A DNA stretch of 64,000 nt, taken from positions 186,001-250,000 of the forward strand of contig JAYEGL010000001.1 in NCBI GenBank assembly GCA_034659015.1, read 5' to 3'. Below, one piece after another: positions 25,076-34,238 of this stretch (its first letter is position 1; each line of letters begins with the position of its first letter). A program made the translations under genes and the position numbers. The stretch comes from Maricaulis sp034659015. GTDB taxonomy: Bacteria > Pseudomonadota > Alphaproteobacteria > Caulobacterales > Maricaulaceae. Below the pieces are notes generated by a model. It saw only the letters and a list, made by a program, of their open reading frames with translations, searched no databases and was not told where the DNA came from.

Positions 25076-25718
25076 CGCGCTGGCCGGACGGCATGTCCTG
25101 ATCACGGCCGGGCCCACCCGCGAGCCGATCGATCCCGTCCGCTTCATCTCCAATCATTCCTCCGGCCGGCAGGGCTATGCCATCGCAAAGGCCTGCGCCG
25201 CGCTGGGCGCCCGGGTCACCCTGGTGGCTGGACCGACGGCCCTGGCGAATCCGGAGGGGCTGGCGACTGTCCACGTGGAAACCGCGCGTGATATGCTGGC
25301 GGCGGTCGAGGCCGCCCTGCCGGCGGACGTCTTCATCGCCGTGGCCGCCGTCGCCGACTGGCGCCCGGCCGAACCGGCCGAGAAGAAGCTGAAGCTCGAC
25401 AAGGCGGCCTTTTCCAGCCTGCCGCTCACGGAAAACCCCGATATCCTCAAGACGATATCAAGTGCGGGCACGAAAAGACCAACGCTTGTCATAGGCTTTG
25501 CCGCGGAAACCCATGACGTCGAGGCCCTCGCCCGCGCCAAGCGCGAGCGCAAGGGCTGCGACTGGATCGTCGCCAACGATGTCTCCGGCGACGTGATGGG
25601 CGGCACGGACAACGCCGTCCTCCTGGTCACCGCCGAGGATGCCGAACTGTGGGATCGCGCACCCAAGGATGTGGTTGCACAAAAGCTGGCGAACCGGATC
25701 GCATCGGCCCTGGCGTGA
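25068..25718 (+). CDS. coaB: Phosphopantothenate-cysteine ligase (separate CoaB)
   Basis: Joins 4'-phosphopantothenate to cysteine using CTP. The 216 residues correspond to the C-terminal half of CoaBC: HVLITAGPTREPIDPVRF, the SNHSSGRQGYAIA dimer/substrate loop, VAAVADWRP and the KLKLDK motif that contacts phosphopantothenate. It starts with ATG inside coaC (overlap ATGGCTGA), so it should be made by translational coupling. Together the two proteins total 396 residues, the size of a fused CoaBC. Confidence 0.9.
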   Translation: MADALAGRHVLITAGPTREPIDPVRFISNHSSGRQGYAIAKACAALGARVTLVAGPTALANPEGLATVHVETARDMLAAVEAALPADVFIAVAAVADWRPAEPAEKKLKLDKAAFSSLPLTENPDILKTISSAGTKRPTLVIGFAAETHDVEALARAKRERKGCDWIVANDVSGDVMGGTDNAVLLVTAEDAELWDRAPKDVVAQKLANRIASALA

Positions 25719-25782
25719 CTTGCCTCGCACCGCGACGCATCCGAAAAGGAACCGGCATACAGACCATGAGGGCCCGCCACAC

Positions 25783-26235
25783 ATGACCGTACCCGTCCGC
25801 ATCAAACCGCTCGAGCATTATGAAGGCCTCGCCTTGCCGGCCTACGAGACCGCCCAGTCCGCCGGCATGGATCTGCGTGCCGCTGTGGCCGAGGACGATC
25901 CGGTCACCATCCCGCCGGGCGAGTGGCGGCTGATCCCGGTGGGCATCGCCATCGCCCTGCCGGCCGGCTACGAGGCCCAGGTGCGCCCGCGCTCGGGCCT
26001 GGCCGCCAAGTTCGGCATTTCCTGCGTCAACACGCCGGGGACGATCGATGCCGACTATCGCGGCGAGATCCGCGTCAACCTGATCAATCACGGCAAGGCC
26101 GATTTCACCGTCAATCGCGGCGAGCGCATCGCCCAGATGATCATCGCCCCGGTCACCCAGGCCGTCTGGGAGGTGGCCGACACGCTGGACGAGACCGAGC
26201 GCGGTGCCGGCGGTTTCGGATCGACCGGCGTTTAA
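25783..26235 (+). CDS. dut: Deoxyuridine 5'-triphosphate nucleotidohydrolase
   Basis: Hydrolyses dUTP to keep uracil out of DNA and supply dUMP for dTMP. The 150-residue trimeric-type enzyme has all five motifs: AGMDLRAAV, RPRSGLAAKFG, GTIDADYRGEIRV (catalytic Asp), RIAQMIIAP and the C-terminal RGAGGFGSTG arm. It follows coaB by 64 bp, matching the conserved coaBC-dut linkage, and is followed after 16 bp by cysK. Confidence 0.97.
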   Translation: MTVPVRIKPLEHYEGLALPAYETAQSAGMDLRAAVAEDDPVTIPPGEWRLIPVGIAIALPAGYEAQVRPRSGLAAKFGISCVNTPGTIDADYRGEIRVNLINHGKADFTVNRGERIAQMIIAPVTQAVWEVADTLDETERGAGGFGSTGV

Positions 26236-26251
26236 GAGAAGGACCAACCCC

Positions 26252-27205
26252 ATGACCGAACAACCCGGACGCGGCCGCGTCTATGCCTCCATCGCCGACA
26301 CGGTCGGCAATACGCCCCTCGTCGAGATGACCGGCCTGGCGAAAGCCCATGACGTGAAGGCGCGCATCCTCGCCAAGCTGGAATTCTTCAACCCGCTGGC
26401 CAGCGTGAAGGACCGGATCGGCGTGGCGATGATCGACGCGCTGGACGCTGCCGGCAAGCTGGGCGAGGGCACGGTGATGGTCGAACCGACCTCGGGCAAT
26501 ACCGGGATCGGCCTGGCCTTCGTCGCCGCTGCGCGAGGTCACAAGCTGATCCTGACCATGCCGGAGAGCATGTCGATCGAGCGCCGCAAACTGCTGAAAT
26601 ATCTCGGCGCCGAGCTTGTCCTCACCGAGGCGGCCAAGGGCATGAAGGGCGCCATCGTGAAAGCCCAGGAGATCATCGACGCCACGCCCGGCGCGGTGAT
26701 GCCCAGCCAGTTCGCCAATCCGGCCAATCCGGAGATTCACCGCAGGACCACGGCGCTGGAAATCTGGAACGACACCGCCGGCGAGGCCGATGTGCTCATC
26801 TCCGGCGTCGGCACGGGCGGCACGATCACCGGCTGTGCCCAGGTGCTCAAGGAGAAGAAGCCCGGCTTCCACGTCGTGGCGGTCGAGCCGGAAGACAGTC
26901 CGGTCCTCTCCGGCGGCGATCCCGGTCCGCACAAGATCCAGGGCATCGGCGCGGGCTTCGTGCCGTCCATCCTGGAAACCGACCTGATCGACGAGATCGT
27001 CACCGTCTCCAACCACGCCGCTTTCTCCACCGCCCGCGAGGCGGCCCGCACCGATGGCGTGCCCGGCGGCATCTCCTCCGGCGCCGTTCTCAAGGCGGCC
27101 CTGGAAATCGCGAAACGCCCGGACATGGACGGCAAGACCATCGTGGTCATCCTGGCCAGCTGTGCGGAGCGGTATCTGTCGACGGCGCTGTTCGAGGAGG
27201 AGTAG
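26252..27205 (+). CDS. cysK: Cysteine synthase A (O-acetylserine sulfhydrylase)
   Basis: PLP enzyme making cysteine from O-acetylserine and sulfide. The 317-residue protein has the PLP lysine motif (PLASVKDRIGVAM, about residue 50), the substrate loop TSGNTGIGLAF and the phosphate-binding GVGTGGTITG. The C-terminal region and length fit CysK rather than CysM or cystathionine synthase. An AGAGAAGGA ribosome site precedes the ATG. It is probably co-transcribed with dut. Confidence 0.95.
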   Translation: MTEQPGRGRVYASIADTVGNTPLVEMTGLAKAHDVKARILAKLEFFNPLASVKDRIGVAMIDALDAAGKLGEGTVMVEPTSGNTGIGLAFVAAARGHKLILTMPESMSIERRKLLKYLGAELVLTEAAKGMKGAIVKAQEIIDATPGAVMPSQFANPANPEIHRRTTALEIWNDTAGEADVLISGVGTGGTITGCAQVLKEKKPGFHVVAVEPEDSPVLSGGDPGPHKIQGIGAGFVPSILETDLIDEIVTVSNHAAFSTAREAARTDGVPGGISSGAVLKAALEIAKRPDMDGKTIVVILASCAERYLSTALFEEE

Positions 27206-27227
27206 GAGCCAGCGGCGCAGCCTTCCT

Positions 27228-27348
27228 CCCTCTCCCTTGGGAGAGGGACAGAGGGAGAGGGGAGAGACACCGCCCTTGGCATTCCTAACGCCAGCGCCGG
27301 GCTTTCCCCCTCATCCGCCCTTCGGGCACCTTCTCCCCAGGGAGAAGG
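27228..27348. repeat. Pair of short palindromic REP-like repeats between cysK and the helicase gene
   Basis: Two hairpins, CCCTCTCCC/GGGAGAGGG (27228-27247) and CCTTCTCCC/GGGAGAAGG (27329-27348), flank a short spacer that includes CCGCCCTTCGGGC. They lie between the convergent cysK and helicase genes. Such CTCTCCC/CTTCTCCC palindromes are common dispersed repeats in proteobacterial genomes and may terminate transcription in both directions. Confidence 0.7.
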
Positions 27349-27367
27349 GGTTCGAGCGCGCTGCTTG

Positions 27368-28684
27368 TTAAGCCTCCACGCTCGCCGGCGCGGGATCGCA
27401 GAAGCTCTTCACGTCGAAAATGCGCGGGTCGGAGATGATGTCGTCGGGGCGCAGCGGCCGCGACAATTCCAGCCCTTCGAGCGAACGGGCGCGCGACAGG
27501 GCCACATAGGCCTGCCCGTGGGCGAAGAGGCGGCGGGAGATGTCGAGATAGACCTTGTCCAGGGTGAGGCCCTGGGCCTTGTGGATGGTCATCGCCCAGG
27601 CCAGGCGCAGCGGATACTGGGTGAAGCTGCCCGCCGTCGTCTTGGTCAGCGCCTGGGCCTCCGGATCGAAGGCATAGGCGTTGCGCTCCCATTTCTGCGG
27701 TTCCACGGCATAGGTCGTCTCGCCGATGCGCACGCGCACCGCCTTCTCGTCGAAGCCTTCCACCTCCCCCAGCGTGCCGTTGACCCAGCGGCCGCCGGGA
27801 TCGTTGCGGGTGAGCATGACGCGGGCGCCGATCTTCAGGGTCAGCGGCTCCTCGGCCGGGAAGAGGCGCGGATCGAACTGACCGTCCACCTTGGCCTCGA
27901 AGGCGCGCCCGGGCGTGGCCAGCCCTTCCAGACGCGCCTGGTTGATGCGCCAGGCCGCCTCGTTTGTGGAAGTGAGCACGACATGGGTGAGCGAGGCTTC
28001 GAGACCGGACCGCCCGGTCACCCGCTCGTTGAGCTCGGCGGCCTCGTCGGAGGTCACATCCCCGTCGCGCACGGCGTTGAGGATGTTGATGAAATACTCG
28101 TCGGTCTGGCGGAAGACCTGTTCCAGTTCGACCAGGGAGAAACCCGCCTGGCGGAAGGGTTCCGGATGGAAGAAGAAGGGCCCGCCGAAGCTCGATTCCA
28201 GATACTCCGCCTCCGCGCCCTGGATCACCGGCGGCAATTGCGCCAGATCACCGACCAGCACCATCTGCACCCCGCCGAAGGGTTCGTCGCGCTCGCGATT
28301 GAGCCGCAGCGACTTGTCGATCGCCCACATCATGTCGGCGCGCACCATGGAGATCTCGTCGATCACCAGGGTTTCCAGCGCCTGCACCACCCGGCGGTGA
28401 CGCACCTTGCGGATATCCCGCGCGCCGATTATGCGCGGCGGAAAATGGAAGAAGGAGTGGATGGTCTGACCGCCCGCCTGCATCGCCGCCACGCCGGTCG
28501 GCGCGATCACCGCGGCGCGATTGCCCGCCCGGCGCAGGAATTCGCGCATCAGCGTGGTCTTGCCGGTCCCCGCCCGGCCCGTCAGGAAGACATTGGGTTT
28601 CGCGCCCGTCAGCCAGTCCAGCAGGCGGGACTGCTGGTCGGACAGGGTGGGCTGCACCGCGGCGAGCTGGGAGACGCTTGTCAT
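27368..28684 (-). CDS. Pif1/RecD-like AAA helicase
   Basis: A 438-residue superfamily 1B DNA helicase. The N-terminal Walker A (FLTGRAGTGKTTLMREFL, about residue 33-50), the Pif1 block (APTGVAAMQAGGQTIHSFF), Walker B DE-box (LVIDEISMVRADM) and motif III (VLVGDLAQLPPV) are present. The C-terminal motifs include the AMTIHKAQGLTLDKV and YVALSRARSLEGL blocks, which are diagnostic of Pif1/RecD2 proteins. It has no extra nuclease domain. Likely role: unwinding structured or G-rich DNA; not known in detail for this bacterial subgroup. Divergent from moeB with an 89-bp gap. Confidence 0.9.
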   Translation of the reverse strand: MTSVSQLAAVQPTLSDQQSRLLDWLTGAKPNVFLTGRAGTGKTTLMREFLRRAGNRAAVIAPTGVAAMQAGGQTIHSFFHFPPRIIGARDIRKVRHRRVVQALETLVIDEISMVRADMMWAIDKSLRLNRERDEPFGGVQMVLVGDLAQLPPVIQGAEAEYLESSFGGPFFFHPEPFRQAGFSLVELEQVFRQTDEYFINILNAVRDGDVTSDEAAELNERVTGRSGLEASLTHVVLTSTNEAAWRINQARLEGLATPGRAFEAKVDGQFDPRLFPAEEPLTLKIGARVMLTRNDPGGRWVNGTLGEVEGFDEKAVRVRIGETTYAVEPQKWERNAYAFDPEAQALTKTTAGSFTQYPLRLAWAMTIHKAQGLTLDKVYLDISRRLFAHGQAYVALSRARSLEGLELSRPLRPDDIISDPRIFDVKSFCDPAPASVEA

Positions 28685-28773
28685 GCGCGGAAAATGGCCG
28701 GGTTCGGGGCAAAAGCATAGGGAGGAGCCGCAGGGCGCTTGAACCCGCCGCCGCAATCCGCCACCTCTCCTCC

Positions 28774-29520
28774 ATGAGCGACGAAATCGATATCGAGCGT
28801 TTCGCGCGCCACATCGTGCTGCGCGAGATCGGCGGGCCGGGCCAGCAGGCCCTGGCGCGCACGCATGTGGCGATGATCGGCGCGGGCGGGCTGGGCGCGC
28901 CGGCGGCGCTCTATCTCGCCGCGGCCGGCATCGGGCGCCTCACGCTGATCGATCCGGACACGGTGAGCCTGGACAATCTGCAGCGCCAGGTCCTGTTCCG
29001 CACGGAAGACGTCGGGCGCTCCAAGGTGGAGACGGGGGCCGAGGCCCTCGCCGCGCTCAATCCGGGAACGGCGGTCGGAACGGCCGGCGAGGCCCTCGAC
29101 GACAGCAATGCCGAACGCCTGCTGAGCGGCGCCGATCTGATCCTCGACGGCTGCGACAATTTCCAGACCCGCTTCGCCGTCAATGCGGCCAGCCGAAAGC
29201 TGGGCATCCCGCTGATCTCCGGCGCGGTCGGCCGGTGGGACGGGCAGGTCGCCCTGTTCAACGCCTCGCCGGACGCGCCCTGCTATCGCTGCTGGGTGCC
29301 CGAAGTGCCGCCGGACGCGGAAACCTGTGCCCGGGTCGGCATTGTCGGCGCGCTGACCGGCGTGGTCGGTTCGGTGATGGCGCTGGAGGCGATCAAGCAT
29401 GTCTGCGAGGCGGGCGAGACGCTGGACGGCCGCCTCTGGCTGTTCGACGGCCTCGCCATGGACAGCCGGACCGTAACGCTCCCGCGCGATCCGGCCTGCC
29501 CGGTGTGCGGGACCGCCTAG
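28774..29520 (+). CDS. MoeB/ThiF family E1-like adenylyltransferase
   Basis: Adenylates the C-terminal glycine of a ubiquitin-like sulfur carrier (MoaD for molybdopterin or ThiS for thiamine). The 248-residue protein has the ATP-binding GAGGLGAPAALYLA, the DxDxVxxxNLxRQ motif (LIDPDTVSLDNLQRQ) and two Cys pairs for zinc (CYRC, about 170, and CPVC at the C terminus). The Cys in the crossover region appears in ETCARVGIVG. It carries no rhodanese domain. MoeB and ThiF cannot be separated without a partner gene, and none is nearby. Confidence 0.88.
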   Translation: MSDEIDIERFARHIVLREIGGPGQQALARTHVAMIGAGGLGAPAALYLAAAGIGRLTLIDPDTVSLDNLQRQVLFRTEDVGRSKVETGAEALAALNPGTAVGTAGEALDDSNAERLLSGADLILDGCDNFQTRFAVNAASRKLGIPLISGAVGRWDGQVALFNASPDAPCYRCWVPEVPPDAETCARVGIVGALTGVVGSVMALEAIKHVCEAGETLDGRLWLFDGLAMDSRTVTLPRDPACPVCGTA

Positions 29521-29735
29521 CGCCGCGCCGTCAGCTGCAGGCCCACGCCGATCGCCACGCCGGGCAGCAGGCCGAAGGCCAGGCCGAGGGCGAGATTGCC
29601 GGTCGTCAGACCGATAATCATCCAGAGCAGAAGGCCGACAGCCAGTCCCGCTGCAAATCCCAGGGGGCGTCCGAGGCGGGATTTGAGCGGGGCTGGACCG
29701 TGCGACCCGGAGGGGGGTGTTTCCGGCTTTGCCAT
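29517..29735 (-). CDS. Small hypothetical membrane protein
   Basis: 72 residues: a Pro-rich cytoplasmic start followed by two predicted membrane helices (LGFAAGLAVGLLLWMIIGL and LALGLAFGLLPGVAIGVGL), rich in Gly and Ala. The glycine-zipper look is typical of small alphaproteobacterial membrane proteins. Its end overlaps the convergent moeB-type gene by 4 bp. No function can be assigned. Confidence 0.6.
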   Translation of the reverse strand: MAKPETPPSGSHGPAPLKSRLGRPLGFAAGLAVGLLLWMIIGLTTGNLALGLAFGLLPGVAIGVGLQLTARR

Positions 29736-29815
29736 GCTGACCTATTTAGGGCCGCACAGCTCACCGGAAACTGGTCACAGGTTTAATTCTTGGTCACGAT
29801 CGGACCGCAGACACC

Positions 29816-30742
29816 CTATTCGTAGGAGACGTCGTTTCCGACGGCGTCATTGTAGAGCGTCTGCACCATGCGGTCGGTGCTGATGAAGCCCCAGTTCCAG
29901 TCCTCGTGGAAATCGGCCAGCGGCTCGGCATCGCGCACGGCGTCCAGATCGGCGCCGCCCTCGACCAGGGTGCGCACGCGGAAGGCCGCCTCGCGCAGCA
30001 TGTCGATCGAGGCCTGAACATCCTCGCGGGTGGATATCGGGCCGTGGCCCGGAATGATGCGCGTCTCGTCGCCGGCCAGCGCAAGGCCGCGCTCCATGCC
30101 CGCCAGATAGCCGTCGACGGACCCGCCGGCCGACAGGTCGATGAAGGGGAAGAGGCCGGAGAACAGCACATCGCCCATATGCAGCACGTCCGCCTCGCGG
30201 AAATAGACGAAGGCGTCGCCGTCGGTGTGGGCACTGGGCACATGAGTGACCTCGACGGTCTGGCCATTCATGTGGAAGGTCAGATCCTCGCCGAAGGTGA
30301 TGATCGGCAGGGTGGCCGGGCTCTGCGCCCATTCATCCTCGGCATCATCCAGGCGGCGGCGGATATTGTGGTGGGCGGCGATGGTCGAGCCCAGCTCGGC
30401 GAAATGCGCATTGCCGCCGGTATGGTCGCCATGCCAGTGCGTGTTGACGATGAAGCGCGGCGCATTCGTGCCCGCCACCTCGACCACAGCGCCCTCGATC
30501 AGGGCGGTCGTGTTGGGCAGCTGGTCGTCGACCATGACGACGCCGTCGTCGCCGGCCAGCAGGGCCAGATTCCCGGCAATCCCGGTGGACATCATGTAGA
30601 TGCCGTCGCCCAGGTCGGTCGTGTCGACTTCCGGGGCCTGCTGGTCCTGGCGGATGCGCATGGCGGCATCGGCCGCCGGCGGCACGACGCTGCCCGCCGC
30701 GAGCAGCGCGGCAACACTGGTGATAGCCAGACGAAAACTCAT
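29816..30742 (-). CDS. Secreted metallo-beta-lactamase-fold hydrolase
   Basis: Periplasmic MBL-fold protein of 308 residues. A signal peptide covers about residues 1-26 (ending PPAADAA). The zinc motif HWHGDHTGG (about 102-110) is the HxHxDH signature, and further ligands follow (VPSAHTDGDAFVYF, and the later PGHGP). This pattern is that of the quinoprotein-relay/SoxH-like or B-type family, not of the known carbapenemases. A GAGGGAGGGA ribosome site precedes the ATG. The substrate is unknown. Confidence 0.87.
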   Translation of the reverse strand: MSFRLAITSVAALLAAGSVVPPAADAAMRIRQDQQAPEVDTTDLGDGIYMMSTGIAGNLALLAGDDGVVMVDDQLPNTTALIEGAVVEVAGTNAPRFIVNTHWHGDHTGGNAHFAELGSTIAAHHNIRRRLDDAEDEWAQSPATLPIITFGEDLTFHMNGQTVEVTHVPSAHTDGDAFVYFREADVLHMGDVLFSGLFPFIDLSAGGSVDGYLAGMERGLALAGDETRIIPGHGPISTREDVQASIDMLREAAFRVRTLVEGGADLDAVRDAEPLADFHEDWNWGFISTDRMVQTLYNDAVGNDVSYE

Positions 30743-30924
30743 GAATCCCTCCCTCGAGACGTGACCGGCAACCGGCCGTTCCGGGGAATATAGGGAGGCG
30801 GGACTGTAATTTCACGTTTGCCGGCATCGTACGGCGCAGGCATGTTTCCGCCCGGGTTGGGGCATCGCTTTTACGAGCTGTTCACCGAAGCCGGGCACAG
30901 GCTTTGTGAGAAGGAGTCCCGATA

Positions 30925-31500
30925 ATGATGCGCCGCCCGATCATGCTCGCCGTCACCCTGGCCCTGGCTGTCGCCGCCGCGGCGGCCGCCCAGGACGAGG
31001 CCGGCCGCCCGGACACGCCCTCAGGCCAGCAGGTGCCGCGCTTTGTCAGCCTCAAGGTCGATGTCGCGAACGGCCGCTCCGGCCCGTCGCGCTCCCACCC
31101 CATCGCCTGGCGCTATGTCCAGGCCGGACTGCCCATGGAAGTCATCGCGGAAACACCCGACTGGCGCCGCGTGCGCGACCCGGACGGCGAGGTCACCTGG
31201 ATGCATCGCTCCATCCTCTCCGGGCGCCGCTCTGTGTGGACACGCGACGAGACCCCGCTGCACGCCCGCGACAATGACGACTCGCCCGTCGAGGCGATCG
31301 CCGAACCGGGGGTCGTGCTGTCTCTGGAACGCTGCCGCACGGGCTGGTGCCGGGTCGAGGCACAGGGTTATCGCGGATGGGCGCGCACCGGCACGCTGTG
31401 GGGTGTCTATCCGGAGGAAAGGACCGGCGGCGAGGGCGGCACAGGCGACGGCAGCGCCGCCTTGAGCACCACCCGCCCGCGTGATACCGCTCTGCCCTGA
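30925..31500 (+). CDS. Secreted bacterial SH3-domain protein
   Basis: A 191-residue exported protein. The signal peptide spans about residues 1-23 (ending AAAAQ). Then come two SH3-like segments: GRSGPSRSHPIAWRYVQAGL (the DUF1058/SH3_4 pattern, about 50-69) and a second around EPGVVLSLERCRTGWCRVE (about 129-147), ending in GYRGWARTGTLWGVYP. The C-terminal tail is Gly/Thr-rich and probably disordered. Such proteins bind peptidoglycan or act at the envelope. GAGAAGGAG precedes the ATG. It lies directly upstream of fabA, with 87 bp between. Confidence 0.8.
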   Translation: MMRRPIMLAVTLALAVAAAAAAQDEAGRPDTPSGQQVPRFVSLKVDVANGRSGPSRSHPIAWRYVQAGLPMEVIAETPDWRRVRDPDGEVTWMHRSILSGRRSVWTRDETPLHARDNDDSPVEAIAEPGVVLSLERCRTGWCRVEAQGYRGWARTGTLWGVYPEERTGGEGGTGDGSAALSTTRPRDTALP

Positions 31501-31587
31501 TCCGCCCGGCCGATCACACGGACCGGGTCCCAACGACCAGCCCGCCGACCGGCATCCCGGCCGTGCGAGGCGCAACCGATCGGCTAC

Positions 31588-32112
31588 ATGACAGAACGCC
31601 AAAGCTCTTTCAGCTACGATGACCTGATTGCTTCCAGCGAAGGGCGGATGTGGGGTCCCGAAAACGCCCAGCTTCCCGCCCCGCCCATGCTGATGATGGA
31701 CCGCATCCTTCACATCGACGAAGACGGCGGCGAACACGGGAAAGGGCATATCGTCGCGGAACTCGACATCAATCCCGACCTCTGGTTCTTCGAATGCCAC
31801 TTCAAGGGCGACCCGGTCATGCCGGGCTGTCTCGGCCTCGACGCGATGTGGCAGCTCGTCGGTTTCTTCCTGTGCTGGAAGGGCAATCCGGGCAAGGGCC
31901 GGGCGCTCGGCGTCGGCGAGGTGAAGTTCAAGGGCGAGATCAAGCCCGACACCAAGAATGTCCGCTATGTCATCGATCTGAAGCGTGTCATCCAGCGCAA
32001 GCTGATCATGGCGATCGGCGACGGCCGTGTCGAAGCCGACGGAAAGACCATATATACAGCCAAAGATCTGCGTGTGGGCTTGTTCAAGCCCGGCGAAATG
32101 GCCTCATCCTAG
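31588..32112 (+). CDS. fabA: 3-hydroxydecanoyl-ACP dehydratase/isomerase
   Basis: Introduces the double bond of unsaturated fatty acids. The 174-residue hot-dog protein has the catalytic His and Asp: FFECHFKGDPVMPGCLGLDA (about residues 70-89). The length and the LGLDAMWQL helix fit FabA rather than FabZ. It is followed after 10 bp by fabB and then fabI, a standard alphaproteobacterial operon. Confidence 0.97.
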   Translation: MTERQSSFSYDDLIASSEGRMWGPENAQLPAPPMLMMDRILHIDEDGGEHGKGHIVAELDINPDLWFFECHFKGDPVMPGCLGLDAMWQLVGFFLCWKGNPGKGRALGVGEVKFKGEIKPDTKNVRYVIDLKRVIQRKLIMAIGDGRVEADGKTIYTAKDLRVGLFKPGEMASS

Positions 32113-32122
32113 GAGACCTGAC

Positions 32123-33337
32123 ATGCGTCGCGTCGTTATCACCGGCATCGGCGTGATTTCCCCGATCGGCAACAATGTCGAGGAAGTCACGCAATCCCTG
32201 AAGGCGGGCAAGAGCGGCATCGGCCGCATGGACGACTTCGTCAAATACAATTTCAGATGCCATGTCGGCGGCAAGCCGACGGTCGACCCCTCCGAACACG
32301 TCGACAAGCGGGTCTACCGCTTCATGTCCGAGGGCGCCGGCTGGAACTACATGGCGATGGAACAGGCGATCGCCGATGCGGGCCTGGAGGAGAAGGACAT
32401 CTCCGATCCGCGCACGGGCATCATCATGGGCTCGGGCGGTCCGTCTGCCGGCACGATCGTGAATGCCGCGGACATCACGCGCGAAAAGGGTCCGCGCCGC
32501 GTCGGCCCGTTCGCCGTGCCCAAGGCGATGAGTTCGACGGCCTCGGCCACGCTCGCCACGCCCTTCAAGATCCTCGGCGTGAACTATTCCATCACCTCCG
32601 CCTGCACGACCTCGCTGCACTGCATCGGTGCCGCCGCCGAACAGATCCAGTGGAACAAGCAGGACGTGATGTTCGCCGGCGGCTGCGAGGAGATCCACTG
32701 GGCGCTGTCGAACCTGTTCGACGCCATGGGCGCCCTGTCGACCCAGTATAACGACACCCCGGAACTCGCCTCGCGCGCCTTCGACAAGGATCGCGACGGT
32801 TTCGTCGGCGGGGCCGGCGCCGGCGTGGTGATCCTGGAAGAATACGAGCGCGCGAAAAAGCGCGGCGCGCCGATCATCGCCGAGATCACCGGCTATGGCG
32901 CCACTTCCGACGGCTACGACATGGTCGCCCCGTCCGGCGAAGGCGCGGTGCGCGCGATGAAGCTGGCCATGGAGACGGTGGACGGCGAGATCGACTATCT
33001 CAACCCGCACGCCACCTCGACGCCGGTCGGCGATATCGCCGAGATGAAGGCGATCAAGGAGACCTTCGGCGACAAGGCCCCGGCCATTTCGGCGACCAAG
33101 TCGATGACCGGCCACTCGCTGGGTGCTGCCGGCGTGCACGAAGCGGTCTACACCCTGTTGATGATGAAGCACGGTTTCATCGCGCCCTCGATCAATGTCT
33201 TCGACATGGATCCGGAGATCGCCGAACTGGACCTGCCCATCGTCACCGAAACCCGCGATGCCGAGATCAGCACCGCCATGTCGAACTCGTTCGGCTTCGG
33301 CGGCACCAACGGCACCGTGGTGTTCCAGAAGATTTAA
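32123..33337 (+). CDS. fabB: 3-oxoacyl-ACP synthase I
   Basis: Condensing enzyme that extends the cis-3-decenoyl-ACP made by FabA. The 404-residue thiolase-fold protein has the Cys-His-His triad: SACTTSLHCIG (about 163), the NPHATSTPVGD His (about 299) and KSMTGHSLGAAGVHE (about 335). An AGGAGACCTG ribosome site precedes the ATG. It sits between fabA and fabI. Confidence 0.96.
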   Translation: MRRVVITGIGVISPIGNNVEEVTQSLKAGKSGIGRMDDFVKYNFRCHVGGKPTVDPSEHVDKRVYRFMSEGAGWNYMAMEQAIADAGLEEKDISDPRTGIIMGSGGPSAGTIVNAADITREKGPRRVGPFAVPKAMSSTASATLATPFKILGVNYSITSACTTSLHCIGAAAEQIQWNKQDVMFAGGCEEIHWALSNLFDAMGALSTQYNDTPELASRAFDKDRDGFVGGAGAGVVILEEYERAKKRGAPIIAEITGYGATSDGYDMVAPSGEGAVRAMKLAMETVDGEIDYLNPHATSTPVGDIAEMKAIKETFGDKAPAISATKSMTGHSLGAAGVHEAVYTLLMMKHGFIAPSINVFDMDPEIAELDLPIVTETRDAEISTAMSNSFGFGGTNGTVVFQKI

Positions 33338-33362
33338 GCCTTACAAGTTCGGGGAGAGCCTG

Positions 33363-34178
33363 ATGAGCGAGACCGTGTTTCCCACCGGAGACCTGATGAA
33401 GGGCAAGCGCGGGCTTGTCATGGGCGTGGCCAACAAGAATTCCATCGCCTGGGGCATCGCCCAGCAGCTCTCCGCGCAAGGCGCCGAGCTGGCCTTTTCC
33501 TACCAGGACGAGGCACTGGAACGGCGCGTGCGCCCGCTGGTGGAAAGCCTGGGCAGCGAGCCTTTCATGATCAGGGCCGACGTCACCGACGACGCCTCCA
33601 TGGATGCCTGCTTCAAGCAGCTGGAAGACAAGTGGGGCACGATCGACTTCCTGGTCCACGCGATCGCCTTTGCCGGCAAGGACGAGCTGGTCGGCTCCTT
33701 CACCGAGAACACCACCCGCGAGGGCTGGCGCCGGGCGATGGAAATCTCGGCCTTCTCCTTCGTCGATGCCGGCAAGCGCGCCAGCCACCTGATGCCGAAT
33801 GGCGGCGCGATGGTGACGATGACCTATCTCGGCTCCGAACGTGTCGTGCCCTCCTACAATGTCATGGGCGTCGCCAAGGCCGCGCTGGAAGCCTCCACGC
33901 GCTACATGGCCCGCGATCTCGGCCCGCACGGCATCCGCGTCAACGCGCTCTCGGCGGGCCCGATGCGCACCCTCGCCATGGCCGGCATTTCCGGCGGCAA
34001 GGCGCTGATGAAGACCGGTCGCGAATGGTCGATGATGAAGGAAGACACGCGCATGGAAGGCGTCGCCGGCGCCGCGCTCTACCTGCTCTCCGACCTCGGC
34101 CATTCCTGCACCGGCGAAACGCTGCATGTCGACGCCGGTTTCCACGCCGTGGCCGTGCCGGACGTGGCGGACGAGTAG
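33363..34178 (+). CDS. fabI: Enoyl-ACP reductase [NADH]
   Basis: Last step of each elongation cycle. The 271-residue SDR-type enzyme has the cofactor start GVANKNSIAWGIAQQL and the FabI active-site pattern Y-x6-K (SYNVMGVAKAAL, about 158-165), preceded by TYLGSERVVP. The C-terminal HVDAGFHAV matches FabI. It closes the fab operon, which ends in a strong terminator. Confidence 0.96.
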   Translation: MSETVFPTGDLMKGKRGLVMGVANKNSIAWGIAQQLSAQGAELAFSYQDEALERRVRPLVESLGSEPFMIRADVTDDASMDACFKQLEDKWGTIDFLVHAIAFAGKDELVGSFTENTTREGWRRAMEISAFSFVDAGKRASHLMPNGGAMVTMTYLGSERVVPSYNVMGVAKAALEASTRYMARDLGPHGIRVNALSAGPMRTLAMAGISGGKALMKTGREWSMMKEDTRMEGVAGAALYLLSDLGHSCTGETLHVDAGFHAVAVPDVADE

Positions 34179-34205
34179 GCCGGGACGGCAAACCGAGCTC
34201 TGAAT

Positions 34206-34238
34206 AACCCGCGGTGCCCACAGCCCGCGGGTTTTTCT
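34206..34238 (+). terminator. Intrinsic terminator of the fabA-fabB-fabI operon
   Basis: AACCCGCGG (34206-34214) pairs with CCGCGGGTT (34225-34233) over a 10-nt loop and runs into TTTTTCTTT. It lies 27 bp after the fabI stop. Confidence 0.9.

Noticed and set aside
24960..25080. coaBC pseudogene caused by frameshift
   Set aside because: Both halves have complete active-site motifs, and coaB has its own ATG in an 8-bp overlap, so a functional split is the simpler reading; it is kept as a finding for read-level checking.
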